Shown one piece after another: positions 1 through 7,526 of a stretch of DNA of 64,000 nucleotides. The notes under the pieces were generated by a model, which worked only from the letters and a program-made list of their open reading frames with translations, was not told where the DNA came from and did not search any database. The stretch is from NCBI RefSeq assembly GCF_030269515.1, contig NZ_BSTM01000006.1, forward strand, positions 186,001-250,000, given 5' to 3'. How positions within the stretch are numbered: position 1 is the first letter of the stretch; each line of letters opens with the position of its first letter. This DNA comes from Actinomadura sp. NBRC 104412 (GTDB lineage: Bacteria > Actinomycetota > Actinomycetes > Streptosporangiales > Streptosporangiaceae). The position numbers and the translations under genes were made by a program.

Positions 1-467
1 AGCTGGGCGTGGGGGCCATCGCCGAGGGCGGCGAGCCCGTCTTCGACCAGGGCCTGCTCGGCCGGCTCGGGCTGGACGAGGGCGACCTGGCGGGGACGGT
101 GGAGGCCGAACGGGCCGAGCTGGCCCGCAGGGTCGCCGCCTACCGGGGCGACCGGCCGCTGCCCGAGCTGGGGGACCGTCCCGCGATCGTGGTGGACGAC
201 GGGCTGGCCACCGGGGGCACGGCGCGGGCCGCGCTGAGGGCCGTTCGCCGGCACCACCCGTCCCGGCTGGTCCTGGCCGTCCCGGTGGGCGCCGCCGAGA
301 CGGTCGCCGCGCTGGAACGCGAGGCGGACGACGTGGTCGTGCTGGCCGCGCCCGTGTCGTTCCAGGCCGTGGGCCAGTGGTACACGCAATTCGAGCAGCT
401 CACCGACGAGGACGTCATCGCGTGGCTGGAGCGCGACGCCGCCGAGCGGGCGAATTCGCGGAAATAG
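1..467 (+). CDS. phosphoribosyltransferase family protein, 3' part only
   Basis: The reading frame is already open at base 1, so the start lies outside the window. The visible C-terminal portion carries the PRPP-binding loop IVVDDGLATGGTA, the hallmark of type I phosphoribosyltransferases. A hydrophobic strand (LVLAVPVG) and the ending QFEQLTDEDVIAWL are common in stand-alone actinobacterial members. The reaction transfers 5-phosphoribose from PRPP, but the acceptor cannot be told from this fragment. The GTG at base 9 is probably internal, not a start. The gene ends before a strong hairpin shared with the convergent whiB gene. Confident of family, not of substrate. Confidence 0.8.
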   Translation, partial: LGVGAIAEGGEPVFDQGLLGRLGLDEGDLAGTVEAERAELARRVAAYRGDRPLPELGDRPAIVVDDGLATGGTARAALRAVRRHHPSRLVLAVPVGAAETVAALEREADDVVVLAAPVSFQAVGQWYTQFEQLTDEDVIAWLERDAAERANSRK

Positions 468-594
468 CCCGCACGGCGGCGCCGGATGCGGTATTGCGCG
501 GAACTTTCCGGCGCCATTCATGAACGGCGCCGTGACAGAGGTGTGACGGAGCTGTGATGAACGGTGCCGAAAACCCGCGGTGAAACAACGCGAA

Positions 595-615
595 CGGCCC
601 CGCCGGGCGGGGCCG
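595..615. terminator. bidirectional hairpin between convergent genes
   Basis: CGGCCCCGCC and its exact complement GGCGGGGCCG are separated by one base (in practice about 8 pairs around a 5-base loop). The hairpin lies between the phosphoribosyltransferase stop and the end of the whiB gene and is followed on the plus strand by a TTTCTT stretch. Confidence 0.65.
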
Positions 616-658
616 TGACGTTTCTTCCGGTGGCGTGCCGGGGGAGGATCCCGGTCGG

Positions 659-955
659 TCAGGCGGCGTTCGCGCGCCGCATGCGGCGGCGACGCTCGGA
701 GGCGCGCTCGTCCTCGTTAAGGCCGCCCCACGTGCCGTACTTCTCGGGCCGGGACACGGCGTAGTCCAGGCACTCCGAGCGGACGGGGCAGCCCATGCAG
801 ATCTGCTTGGCCTTGCGCTCTCGAATCTCGCGCTCGGGCTGGCGCTCGCCGTCGGGGCCGAAGAAGAGCACGAGGTCTTCCCCTCGGCACGCCGCGGCGT
901 CCTGCCAGCCCCAGCTGGGACGAGGGAGGTTTGCCTGCCGACGTACCTGAGCCAT
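659..955 (-). CDS. WhiB-family iron-sulfur transcription factor
   Basis: A 98-residue protein with the four cluster-binding cysteines of the WhiB family: C23, then C53-x2-C56-x5-C62. They are followed by the G-T-W-G-G turn (residues 74-78) and a basic tail (RRRRMRR) that contacts DNA. WhiB proteins hold a [4Fe-4S] cluster sensitive to oxygen or NO and usually act with the primary sigma factor. The stretch FFGPDGERQPERE before the CxxC resembles the WhiB3/WhiD branch more than WhiB1, but I do not assign a member. The ATG at 953-955 is preceded by AAGGTGGG. Convergent with the upstream phosphoribosyltransferase. Confidence 0.9.
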   Translation of the reverse strand: MAQVRRQANLPRPSWGWQDAAACRGEDLVLFFGPDGERQPEREIRERKAKQICMGCPVRSECLDYAVSRPEKYGTWGGLNEDERASERRRRMRRANAA

Positions 956-1146
956 GGAACACCCACCTTGGTTGGTTTGCTGAGCAAATTACGGACATGG
1001 ACGCCCGACGAGCTTCAAAGACATGTGTCAGAAGCGCCGAAAGGTCCAACGTCTGGAGTTGCCGCTCTGTTCCCCTCCGCCCGGTTCACCGGGGACCTGA
1101 GGAGCCTGTGCGGCAGTGGAGACCCGCGAATGGGGCCTTGGAGAGA

Positions 1147-2049
1147 TTACACGAGGGCCGCTTCGTTGAGAAGGGTGATGTCCCTAACAAAGTAGGTTCG
1201 CAGGTTCTCGTGGCACTCCGGGCCGCACGGATCGGCCGCCTGCCCGCTCTCAAAGATCACCCGGTAACGGTTCCGGTTCGCCCGGACCACCGCCTCGTAA
1301 GGTGATCTTCCGGTGAGGGATTCCACGGTCACCGCGCCGATCTCGAACACCCGCGAATGGTCCCGCACGAAGTGCTCGGCGGCCTGGGCCGGCTCGGGCA
1401 GGCCCGCCCTTCCGCGCAGCCGTACCGTGCTGACCTGGCCTTTCAGATATGCCTTCGCGGCGGCCGTGGCCTCCTGGGGGCCGAGGTCGCCGTAGTAGAT
1501 CGCATGAGGAAGGCACAGAAGGTTCGCGGCGTAGCGATCGCCGCCGACATGCGTCGTTTCCCAGACAAATGGGTCGAAACTTCCGGCGAGGTGCCGTGCC
1601 AGGGGCGCGCCCGTCCGGGCGCAGCAGGCGTTGCGCCGCCCGTGCGTGCAGACCAGGAACACGGGGTCGTGGACCGGCTCCCCGAAACCGAGGCGCTCAC
1701 CGGCGGCGAGGGCCTGAAGGTCCAGCTCCGCCAGTTCTCCGTGATCGGCCAGTTCCCGGCCCTCGAGCCAGACGTCGTCCTCCGCCGAGTGGCCCGCGTA
1801 CACCTGGAGGGGAGGGGTGCGCCGCCGCCGGCGCGGCCTGCGGATGAGCTGGGGACGGACGCCGGCCTCTTGGGCGGCCCGCACGGCGTCGCCGACCGGG
1901 CCCGCGGGCAGGTGCTCGATGCGCTCGGGCCAGGGCCCGGGATGCTCGATCAGCAGCCAGCTCCGCGCCTTCGGTGTCGCGCTGGCCAGGCACGGCCGGG
2001 TGCCCGTATGGCTCCCCGGGCAGTGGTCGCACCCGTTCGCGCGCGTCAC
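1147..2049 (-). CDS. sucrase/ferredoxin-like family protein (thioredoxin-fold Fe-S), iron-regulated
   Basis: A 300-residue protein of the Suc_Fer-like family. Seen in order: an N-terminal CDHCPGSHTG, a central VCTHGRRNACCARTG cysteine/histidine motif typical of thioredoxin-like [2Fe-2S] proteins, then THVGGDRYAANLLCLPH, the family's most conserved block. The C-terminus has a further CGPEC pair. Some members are thought to reduce ferric siderophores or serve as electron carriers. The near-perfect iron box about 30 bp before the start supports a role in iron acquisition here. The GTG start at 2047-2049 follows an AGGGGGG ribosome site. The function is inferred; the family call is firm. Confidence 0.8.
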   Translation of the reverse strand: MTRANGCDHCPGSHTGTRPCLASATPKARSWLLIEHPGPWPERIEHLPAGPVGDAVRAAQEAGVRPQLIRRPRRRRRTPPLQVYAGHSAEDDVWLEGRELADHGELAELDLQALAAGERLGFGEPVHDPVFLVCTHGRRNACCARTGAPLARHLAGSFDPFVWETTHVGGDRYAANLLCLPHAIYYGDLGPQEATAAAKAYLKGQVSTVRLRGRAGLPEPAQAAEHFVRDHSRVFEIGAVTVESLTGRSPYEAVVRANRNRYRVIFESGQAADPCGPECHENLRTYFVRDITLLNEAALV

Positions 2050-2077
2050 GACGCGGCCCCCCTGACGATCATTGAAT

Positions 2078-2096
2078 GTAGGTTAGGTTAACCTAA
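2078..2096 (-). promoter_or_regulatory. iron box (DtxR/IdeR/DmdR-type operator)
   Basis: The 19 bases GTAGGTTAGGTTAACCTAA match the IdeR consensus TTAGGTTAGSCTAACCTAA at 17 positions, and TTAGGTTAACCTAA within it is a perfect palindrome. It sits 28 bases upstream of the GTG of the sucrase/ferredoxin-like gene, where a bound repressor would block transcription when iron is plentiful. Confidence 0.8.
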
Positions 2097-2119
2097 TCAA
2101 GATCGTCGAGTCCATGCTA

Positions 2120-2135
2120 TGTGACTCGTGTCACA
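2120..2135. promoter_or_regulatory. CRP/GlxR-type palindrome
   Basis: TGTGA-CTCGTG-TCACA has both consensus half-sites of Crp-family regulators (TGTGA-N6-TCACA) without mismatch. It lies between the glpD stop and the iron box, upstream of the sucrase/ferredoxin-like gene. It could instead be a weak hairpin ending glpD. Confidence 0.45.
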
Positions 2136-2138
2136 CTT

Positions 2139-3713
2139 CTATCGTCGTGCCACTCCGGTTGGCTGACCTTTCTGGCGCAACACGGCCTCGGCGGCCGGGG
2201 CGGCGGCGTCCCTGTCGGCCTTCACCACGCCGATCCGGGTGCGCCGGTCGAGCAGGTCGGCCACGTCGAGCGCCCCCTCGTGCCGTACCGCCCACTCCAG
2301 CTCCACGCCCAGCACGGGCGACCCCGGCGCCACCGGTTCGAGCCCGTGCCCGAGGTCACGCGCCAGCGCGACCAGCAGCGGCGCCTCCGTCCCGTACCGG
2401 CGGACCAGCCGGGGCGGTGCGTCGAGCGCGGACAGCTCGCGCGGCGGCGCGGCCCCCACCAGCGGGATCCGCGCGGTCCGGCTCCGCCGCCCGGCCGCCT
2501 CCGGCAGGGCTTGGACCGCCGCGTCCACCGCGTCCTCGGCCATCCGCCGGTACGTGGTGAGCTTGCCCCCGAGAATCGTGACCACTCCGTTGGGCGAGGT
2601 CAGCACCTGGTGCCGCCGCGAGATGTCCGCGGTCGCGCCCTCCCCGTCGTCGAGGAGGGGACGCAGGCCCGCGTAGGCCCCGGCGACATCGTCCCTGTGA
2701 ACGGGGAGATCCAGGACCGAGTCCAGGACGTCCAGCAGGAACCCGATCTCGGCCTCGGTGGGCTCGGGCACGTCGGGGATCGGGCCATCGGCGGCCTCGT
2801 CCGTCAGGCCCACGTACACCCGCCCGTCGCCCTGCGGCAGCACCAGGACGTACCGCGCCCGCGAACCCGGCACCGGAACCTGCACGCCCGCCGTCAGACC
2901 GCGCAGGCTCTCCGCGCGCAGCACCAGATGGGTGCCGCGCGAAGGACGCAGCCGTAGCCCGTCCACCAGCCCCCCGGCCCACACCCCGGCCGCGTTGATC
3001 ACCGAACGGGCCCGGACGGTGAGGGTCCGTCCCGTGATCTCGTCGCGCAGCAGGGCGCCGTCGCCGGTCACGATCAGCGCGCGGCACCGGGTGAGGATCC
3101 GGGCGCCGTGCGCGGCGGCGGTCCGGGCGATCGCGGTGACCAGCCGGGCGTCGTCGGCGAGCTGCCCGTCCCAGGACAGCAGGCCGCCGCGCAGCCCGTA
3201 CGGGCGCAGCACGGGCGCCAGCCGCAGCGTCTCCACCGTGGACAGCCGCCGCGGGCGCGGCAGCGTCCCGCGCCGCGTGCCCGCCGCCAGCCGCAGCACG
3301 TCCCCGGCGGCCAGCCCGCCACGGATGACCGCCGCGTCCCGCCGCGACACCAGCGAGGTCAGCGGCAGCACGAACGGCAGGGCGCGCACCAGGTGCGGTG
3401 CCGTGCGCTCCATCAGGATCCCGCGTTCGACGGCGCTCTCGTACGCCACGTCCACCTGCCCGGACGCCAGGTAGCGCAGCCCGCCGTGGATCAGCTTGGA
3501 ACTCCAACGGGACGTCCCAAACGCCAGGTCGTGCGCGTCGACCGCGGCGACGCTCAACCCCCGGGACGCCGCGTCGAGCGCCACACCGGCCCCGGTGGCG
3601 CCGAGCCCGACGACCAGGACGTCCACCACCTCGCCGGGAAGCGCCTCCAACTCCCGCGCCCGCCGACCCGCATTCAGCGACGACCGCTCAGGCCCGCTCA
3701 CAGCACCAACCAC
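2139..3713 (-). CDS. glpD: glycerol-3-phosphate dehydrogenase (FAD)
   Basis: A 524-residue flavoprotein that oxidises sn-glycerol 3-phosphate to dihydroxyacetone phosphate and passes electrons to the quinone pool at the membrane. The FAD dinucleotide motif VVGLGATGAGVALDAASRG is near residue 35, followed by the family block GTSRWSSKLIHGGLRYL, which contacts substrate and flavin. A C-terminal domain follows GGKLTTYRRMAEDAVD, a typical GlpD motif. Length agrees with the family (about 500-580). GTG at 3711-3713 is used as the start; a second GTG four codons in is possible. The neighbours (TetR, AGPS-like flavoprotein, DagK) match the M. tuberculosis glpD1 locus as I recall it. Confidence 0.9.
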   Translation of the reverse strand: MVGAVSGPERSSLNAGRRARELEALPGEVVDVLVVGLGATGAGVALDAASRGLSVAAVDAHDLAFGTSRWSSKLIHGGLRYLASGQVDVAYESAVERGILMERTAPHLVRALPFVLPLTSLVSRRDAAVIRGGLAAGDVLRLAAGTRRGTLPRPRRLSTVETLRLAPVLRPYGLRGGLLSWDGQLADDARLVTAIARTAAAHGARILTRCRALIVTGDGALLRDEITGRTLTVRARSVINAAGVWAGGLVDGLRLRPSRGTHLVLRAESLRGLTAGVQVPVPGSRARYVLVLPQGDGRVYVGLTDEAADGPIPDVPEPTEAEIGFLLDVLDSVLDLPVHRDDVAGAYAGLRPLLDDGEGATADISRRHQVLTSPNGVVTILGGKLTTYRRMAEDAVDAAVQALPEAAGRRSRTARIPLVGAAPPRELSALDAPPRLVRRYGTEAPLLVALARDLGHGLEPVAPGSPVLGVELEWAVRHEGALDVADLLDRRTRIGVVKADRDAAAPAAEAVLRQKGQPTGVARR

Positions 3714-3737
3714 CCAACCGAAAAGCCCCCGGACGAG

Positions 3738-3763
3738 GAGCGCAGCTCGCGCCCGCCATAAAG
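3738..3763. repeat. dispersed repeat, copy 1
   Basis: GAGCGCAGCTCG followed by CGCCCGCCATAAAG. A second copy with the same 12-base core and a similar tail lies about 200 bp away at 3940-3965. This copy is just upstream of glpD. Confidence 0.5.
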
Positions 3764-3909
3764 ACCCCTTTCAACCACCCCAGCCCCCAACCCCAGCCCC
3801 GAACGGCGCCCAAGCGCTGCGATCGCGTCCGAAGGCAGGGGCGAGCGCCAGCGAGACCCTGATCGCGGAGCGAGCCCCTGGGCGAGTCGGAGCGATGCAG
3901 CGATCGCCG

Positions 3910-3958
3910 CAAGCACGACAAGCGAGGAGCGCCAGCGACGAGCGCAGCTCGTGCTTGC
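3910..3958 (-). terminator. inverted repeat downstream of tetR
   Basis: GCAAGCACGA (3910-3919) and its exact complement TCGTGCTTGC (3949-3958) flank a 29-base loop. They lie 13 bases past the tetR stop, on the side where transcription of tetR should end. No T-run follows. Confidence 0.4.
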
Positions 3959-3965
3959 CAATAAG
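3940..3965. repeat. dispersed repeat, copy 2
   Basis: GAGCGCAGCTCG followed by TGCTTGCCAATAAG. It aligns with the copy at 3738-3763 over the whole 12-base core and most of the tail. It overlaps the inverted repeat after tetR. Confidence 0.5.
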
Positions 3966-3971
3966 CACAGC

Positions 3972-4565
3972 TCATGGCGCCAGGGTCCTTTCCAGGATGT
4001 GTTCGAGTTCCGTGTCGAAGGCGGCGTCGTCCAGGTCGGGGTCGGTGTCATCGGTCATGGTGGGAGCCGACAGCGTGAACGACTGGACGACCAGGAGGAG
4101 GGCGCGGGCCTGCCGGCGGGGGTTGTCGCGGCGGATGGAGCCGTCGGCGTGGCCGTCGCGCAGGTCCGCTTCGATCATTTCCAGGAGCGCGAGCTGGCTG
4201 GCGCCGCAGCGGTCGAGCATGTAGGGGAGCAGCAGCTCCGGATCCACCTCGATGATCTTGCGGAGCAGGGGGTGGGCGCGGAGCGCGGCGACCCCATCGA
4301 CCAGGCCCTTGACGAGCCGGGGCCGGGTGGGGCCGGTGGCGGGGGGTCGTGCGGCCCGGGCGGTGGCCAGCCATTCGCGGGTCATGAGGTCGCCCACGAG
4401 GGTGCGGACGTCGGGCCAGCGCCGGTACAGCGTCATCCGGGAGACTCCGGCGCGCCTGGCGACGTCGGTCAGCGTGGTGCGGCGTACGCCGACGGCGAGG
4501 ACGCAGTCGCGTGCGGCGTCCAGGACCGCGTCGTCGGGTCTCCTGTTGTGACGTTCTGACGCCAT
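3972..4565 (-). CDS. TetR-family transcriptional regulator
   Basis: A 197-residue protein with an N-terminal helix-turn-helix at about residues 25-50 (TLTDVARRAGVSRMTLYRRW), the classic TetR recognition region, and a helical ligand domain after it. Its ATG is only 17 bases from the ATG of the divergent AGPS-like flavoprotein, so it most likely represses that gene and itself from a shared operator. The position matches Rv2250c of M. tuberculosis, between glpD1 and the flavoprotein gene. The ligand is unknown; a lipid intermediate is a reasonable guess from context. Confidence 0.85.
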   Translation of the reverse strand: MASERHNRRPDDAVLDAARDCVLAVGVRRTTLTDVARRAGVSRMTLYRRWPDVRTLVGDLMTREWLATARAARPPATGPTRPRLVKGLVDGVAALRAHPLLRKIIEVDPELLLPYMLDRCGASQLALLEMIEADLRDGHADGSIRRDNPRRQARALLLVVQSFTLSAPTMTDDTDPDLDDAAFDTELEHILERTLAP

Positions 4566-4573
4566 GTGTCACA
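4547..4573. promoter_or_regulatory. possible TetR operator between divergent starts
   Basis: TGTGAC (4547-4552) and GTCACA (4568-4573) form an inverted repeat spanning the tetR start region. The two start codons are 17 bases apart, so any promoters and operator must overlap the coding ends, and transcripts may be leaderless. Tentative. Confidence 0.3.
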
Positions 4574-4582
4574 GTGTAAGCC

Positions 4583-6199
4583 ATGGACGTTCCCCGGGAC
4601 ATGCTCTGGAGCGGCTGGGGCGACCCGGCCCGTGCCACGCCCCTGCCGGATTCCGTGGTGACGCTGCTGCGCGACCTGCTGGGAGTGCCCGCCGGCGATG
4701 CCCCGCCGGTGGCCCTCGACGAGATCGCGGTGCCCGAGTCCCGCCTTCCCGAGGGTTGCGTCGACGCCCTCGCCGGCGCGGTCGGCGGTGCGGAGCATGT
4801 GCGCGTGGACGCCGAGTCGCGGATCCGGCATACCCGGGGCAAGTCGACGCCCGACCTGCTGCGCATCCGGTCCGGCGAGGTCTCGGACGCGCCGGACGCG
4901 GTGGTCCTTCCCGGCACGCACGACGAGGTCCTGGCCGTGCTCAAGGCGTGCGCGGAGCACGGCGTGGCGGTCGTGCCGTTCGGCGGCGGAACGTCGGTCG
5001 TCGGCGGGCTCGCCCCGCGGGGCGCCGGCGCGTTCATCGCCCTCGACCTGCGCCGGATGGACGCGCTGGTCTCGCTCGACCCGGTGTCCCGGACCGCCGT
5101 GCTGCAGCCCGGCCTGCGGGCGCCCCAGGCCGAGGCGCTGCTGCGCGCACGCGGGTTCACGCTCGGGCATTTCCCCCAGTCGTACGAGTGGGCCACCATC
5201 GGCGGGTTCGCGGCGGCGCGGTCGAGCGGCCAGGCGTCGGCGGGGTACGGGCGCTTCGACGACATGGTCACCGGGCTCACGGCCGCGACCCCCGAGGGCA
5301 CCCTTGACCTGGGCCGCGCGCCCCGCTCGGCCGCCGGCCCCGATCTGCGGCAGCTCGTCCTGGGCTCGGAGGGCGCGTTCGGCGTGATCACGTCGGTGAC
5401 GGTACGGGTGCGTCCCGTCCCCGAGGCCACGGCGTACGAGGGGTGGCGCTTCCCGTCGTTCCCGGCGGGCGCCGCCGCGCTGCGCCGGCTCGCCCAGGAT
5501 GGCCCGCTCCCGGTGGTGGCGCGGCTGTCGGACGAGACCGAGACGGCGATCGGGCTGGCCGATCCGTCGGCGGTCGGCACGTCGTCCGGGTCCGCCGGCT
5601 GCCTGACGATCCTCGGGTACGAGGGGACGCCCGAGGAGATCGCCCAGCGACGTGCGGCCGTCCGCGCCGTCCTGTCCGGGCTGGGCGGTGAGCCGCTCGG
5701 CTCCGAGCCCGGAGAGAGATGGGAGCACGGCCGTTTCAACGCCCCGTACCTGCGCGACGCGCTGCTCGACGTGGGCGCCTTCGCCGAGACGCTGGAGACC
5801 GCGACGTACTGGTCGCGCGTCCCGGACCTGTACGCGGCGGTGCGGGAGGCGCTGATCCGCGTCCTGTCGGGTGCGGGCACGCCACCACTGGTGATGTGCC
5901 ACATCTCGCACGTCTACGCGGCGGGGGCCTCGCTGTACTTCACGGTGGTCTCCGCGCAAGGAGGCGGCGAAGGCGGGAACGCCGACGCGGCCGTGAAGCA
6001 CTGGGAGAAGGCCAAGCACGCGGCCAATGACGCGATCCTCGCGGCGGGCGGTACGATCACGCATCACCATGGGGTCGGCACCGATCACCGCGACTGGTAC
6101 GCCCGCGAGATCGGGCCTCTGGGCGTGGAGATCGTCCGGGCGGTCAAGCGCCGGGTCGACCCGTCCGGCATCCTGAACCCGGGTGTGCTCATCCCCTGA
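4583..6199 (+). CDS. FAD-binding oxidase, alkyldihydroxyacetonephosphate synthase-like
   Basis: A 538-residue flavoprotein of the VAO/PCMH fold. The FAD-binding half includes VVPFGGGTSVVGGL (about residues 132-145) and the pyrophosphate loop; PRSAAGPDLRQLVLGSEGAFG follows. The C-terminal half ends GTITHHHGVGTDH, the histidine-rich active-site motif of AGPS, then GVEIVRAVKRRVDPSGILNPG. AGPS makes the ether bond of alkyl-DHAP. Actinobacterial relatives such as Rv2251 are called flavoproteins, and ether-lipid synthesis has not been shown for them as far as I know. The next gene is a lipid kinase and the divergent neighbours are TetR and GlpD, which makes DHAP. Likely membrane lipid metabolism. 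Confidence 0.85.
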   Translation: MDVPRDMLWSGWGDPARATPLPDSVVTLLRDLLGVPAGDAPPVALDEIAVPESRLPEGCVDALAGAVGGAEHVRVDAESRIRHTRGKSTPDLLRIRSGEVSDAPDAVVLPGTHDEVLAVLKACAEHGVAVVPFGGGTSVVGGLAPRGAGAFIALDLRRMDALVSLDPVSRTAVLQPGLRAPQAEALLRARGFTLGHFPQSYEWATIGGFAAARSSGQASAGYGRFDDMVTGLTAATPEGTLDLGRAPRSAAGPDLRQLVLGSEGAFGVITSVTVRVRPVPEATAYEGWRFPSFPAGAAALRRLAQDGPLPVVARLSDETETAIGLADPSAVGTSSGSAGCLTILGYEGTPEEIAQRRAAVRAVLSGLGGEPLGSEPGERWEHGRFNAPYLRDALLDVGAFAETLETATYWSRVPDLYAAVREALIRVLSGAGTPPLVMCHISHVYAAGASLYFTVVSAQGGGEGGNADAAVKHWEKAKHAANDAILAAGGTITHHHGVGTDHRDWYAREIGPLGVEIVRAVKRRVDPSGILNPGVLIP

Positions 6200-6248
6200 C
6201 TGCTCCCTAGGTCCGCGTTCACGATTCGCCCCCCGAGGAGCGGCCGCG

Positions 6249-7178
6249 ATGACAGAACAGACACGACACCCCCGCGCGTTCACCGCGATCGTCAATCCCG
6301 CCGCCGGCGGGTCGGCGGGCGCCGGCACCCTGGTCGCGCTCGCGCGCGAGTTACGCCAGGCAGGCGCCGAAGTCCTGGTGGAGTACAGCCGCGGTTTGGG
6401 GCACGCCGCCACGCTGGCGCGGGCGGCGGCGAAGCGCGGCGACGTGGTGCTGGGCGTGGGCGGCGACGGCATGGTCGGCTGCGTCGGCGGTGCCCTGGCC
6501 GGGACCGAGGCGCCGTTCGGCATCGTCCCGTCCGGGCGCGGCAACGACTTCACGCGGCAGTTGGGCATCCCGTCCGCCCCGCCCGAACTGGCCGCGTTGC
6601 TGCTGGAGGGCGAGCCGCGCGCCGTGGACGTCATCGAGGCCAACGGCACCCCCGTCCTGGGCAGCGTGTACGCGGGGGTGGACGCCGTGGCCAACGACAA
6701 CGCCAACAGGACGCGGCTGCTGCGCGGCTCGGCGGCCTACTACGTCGGCGCGCTGCGCGCCGTGCTCGGCTGGCGTCCCGCCGACTACCGGATCACGGTG
6801 GACGGCGAGGTCATGGAACGGCGCGGGTACACGGTGGTCGCCGCCAACTCCGGCTTCTACGGTTTCGGGCGTCACATCGCCCCGGACGCCGCGGTGGACG
6901 ACGGGCTGCTCGACGTCGTCGTCATCAAGCACGCCTCGCGGACGCTGTTCTTCTCCGTGATGCGGGAGCTGGAGGACGGGTCGCACGTCCGCCGCCCGCA
7001 GGTGGAGGTGGTCCGCGGCCGCGAGGTGCGGATCGAGCTGGCGACGCCCGGCAGGACCCTGCCGTACGGGGCCGATGGGGAGCTTCCGGGCACGCTGCCG
7101 GTGACCGCCCGCGTCATGCCGGGGGCGCTGCGCGTGCTCGCCCCACAGGCGGGCGGGCAGGCGGAACCCGATCTTTGA
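6249..7178 (+). CDS. dagK: diacylglycerol/lipid kinase (DagK family)
   Basis: A 309-residue cytosolic lipid kinase of the YegS/DagK family, which phosphorylates diacylglycerol or a related lipid with ATP. The N-terminal nucleotide site has IVNPAAGGSAGAG (about residues 14-26) and VLGVGGDGMVGCV (the GGDGT-type loop, with M for T). FGIVPSGRGNDFTRQLG follows, the signature of the family. The ATG at 6249 follows GAGGAG at 6235-6240; an upstream in-frame GTG lies inside the preceding gene's end. It corresponds in position to Rv2252, linked to phosphatidylinositol-mannoside synthesis in M. tuberculosis. Probably co-transcribed with the flavoprotein 49 bp before it. Confidence 0.88.
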   Translation: MTEQTRHPRAFTAIVNPAAGGSAGAGTLVALARELRQAGAEVLVEYSRGLGHAATLARAAAKRGDVVLGVGGDGMVGCVGGALAGTEAPFGIVPSGRGNDFTRQLGIPSAPPELAALLLEGEPRAVDVIEANGTPVLGSVYAGVDAVANDNANRTRLLRGSAAYYVGALRAVLGWRPADYRITVDGEVMERRGYTVVAANSGFYGFGRHIAPDAAVDDGLLDVVVIKHASRTLFFSVMRELEDGSHVRRPQVEVVRGREVRIELATPGRTLPYGADGELPGTLPVTARVMPGALRVLAPQAGGQAEPDL

Positions 7179-7195
7179 CCGTGCGGGGACAGGGG

Positions 7196-7226
7196 TTGAC
7201 TCCGGCATTACGGACATCCGTATAAC
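7196..7226 (+). promoter_or_regulatory. possible promoter TTGACT-19-TATAAC
   Basis: TTGACT (7196-7201) and TATAAC (7221-7226) resemble -35 and -10 boxes, with a long 19-base spacer. A transcript would begin at about 7233, exactly where the first hairpin of the structured region starts. This raises doubt about which strand of that region is transcribed. Confidence 0.4.
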
Positions 7227-7232
7227 GTGGAT

Positions 7233-7376
7233 GACGTCCCGCCATTAGGGACCTACGGGACGTCTGTGCCGGCATCATGAGAAGGCGACAGCTCGCCGTT
7301 CTGGGGGGACTCATGATGCGCACAGACGCCCTGAACGTGAGGGCGCCGGTGTCCACGGGGGGTTGACACCGGCGCT
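7233..7376 (-). ncRNA. 6C-type small RNA (two hairpins with CCCCCC loops)
   Basis: Read on the minus strand, three hairpins follow one another. The first (7343-7375) has an 11-bp perfect stem, GCGCCGGTGTC against its complement, with loop AACCCCCCGTG. The second (7262-7327) pairs GTCTGTGC plus GCATCATGAG with their complements, 18 pairs with a 2-base bulge; its loop has CCCCCC and a small GGCGA/TCGCC side hairpin. The third (7233-7264) has stem GACGTCCCG/CGGGACGTC and may terminate. Two stems each exposing six cytosines is the definition of the actinobacterial 6C RNA, which pairs with G-rich ribosome sites. The strand is chosen from the C-loops; the best promoter-like boxes are on the other strand. 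Confidence 0.65.
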
Positions 7377-7526
7377 CGTCATGTCCGCGTCACTTCCCCT
7401 CGCGCGCCAAGGCCCTTCTCTCGTTCCCCTCAACGCCAATGGGGCTTTCGGAACCGTTAGATGGGCGAGTGACGCGGACGGCACAATATGTGGTCGTCCC
7501 GACCCACTTCCCCCCGGAGGTTGCCC

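Noticed and set aside
7262-7327. Riboswitch for the metallophosphoesterase gene
   Set aside because: The hairpins are about 200 bases from the gene start, which has its own ribosome site and a possible nearby -10 box. The C-rich loops on the other strand fit 6C RNA better.
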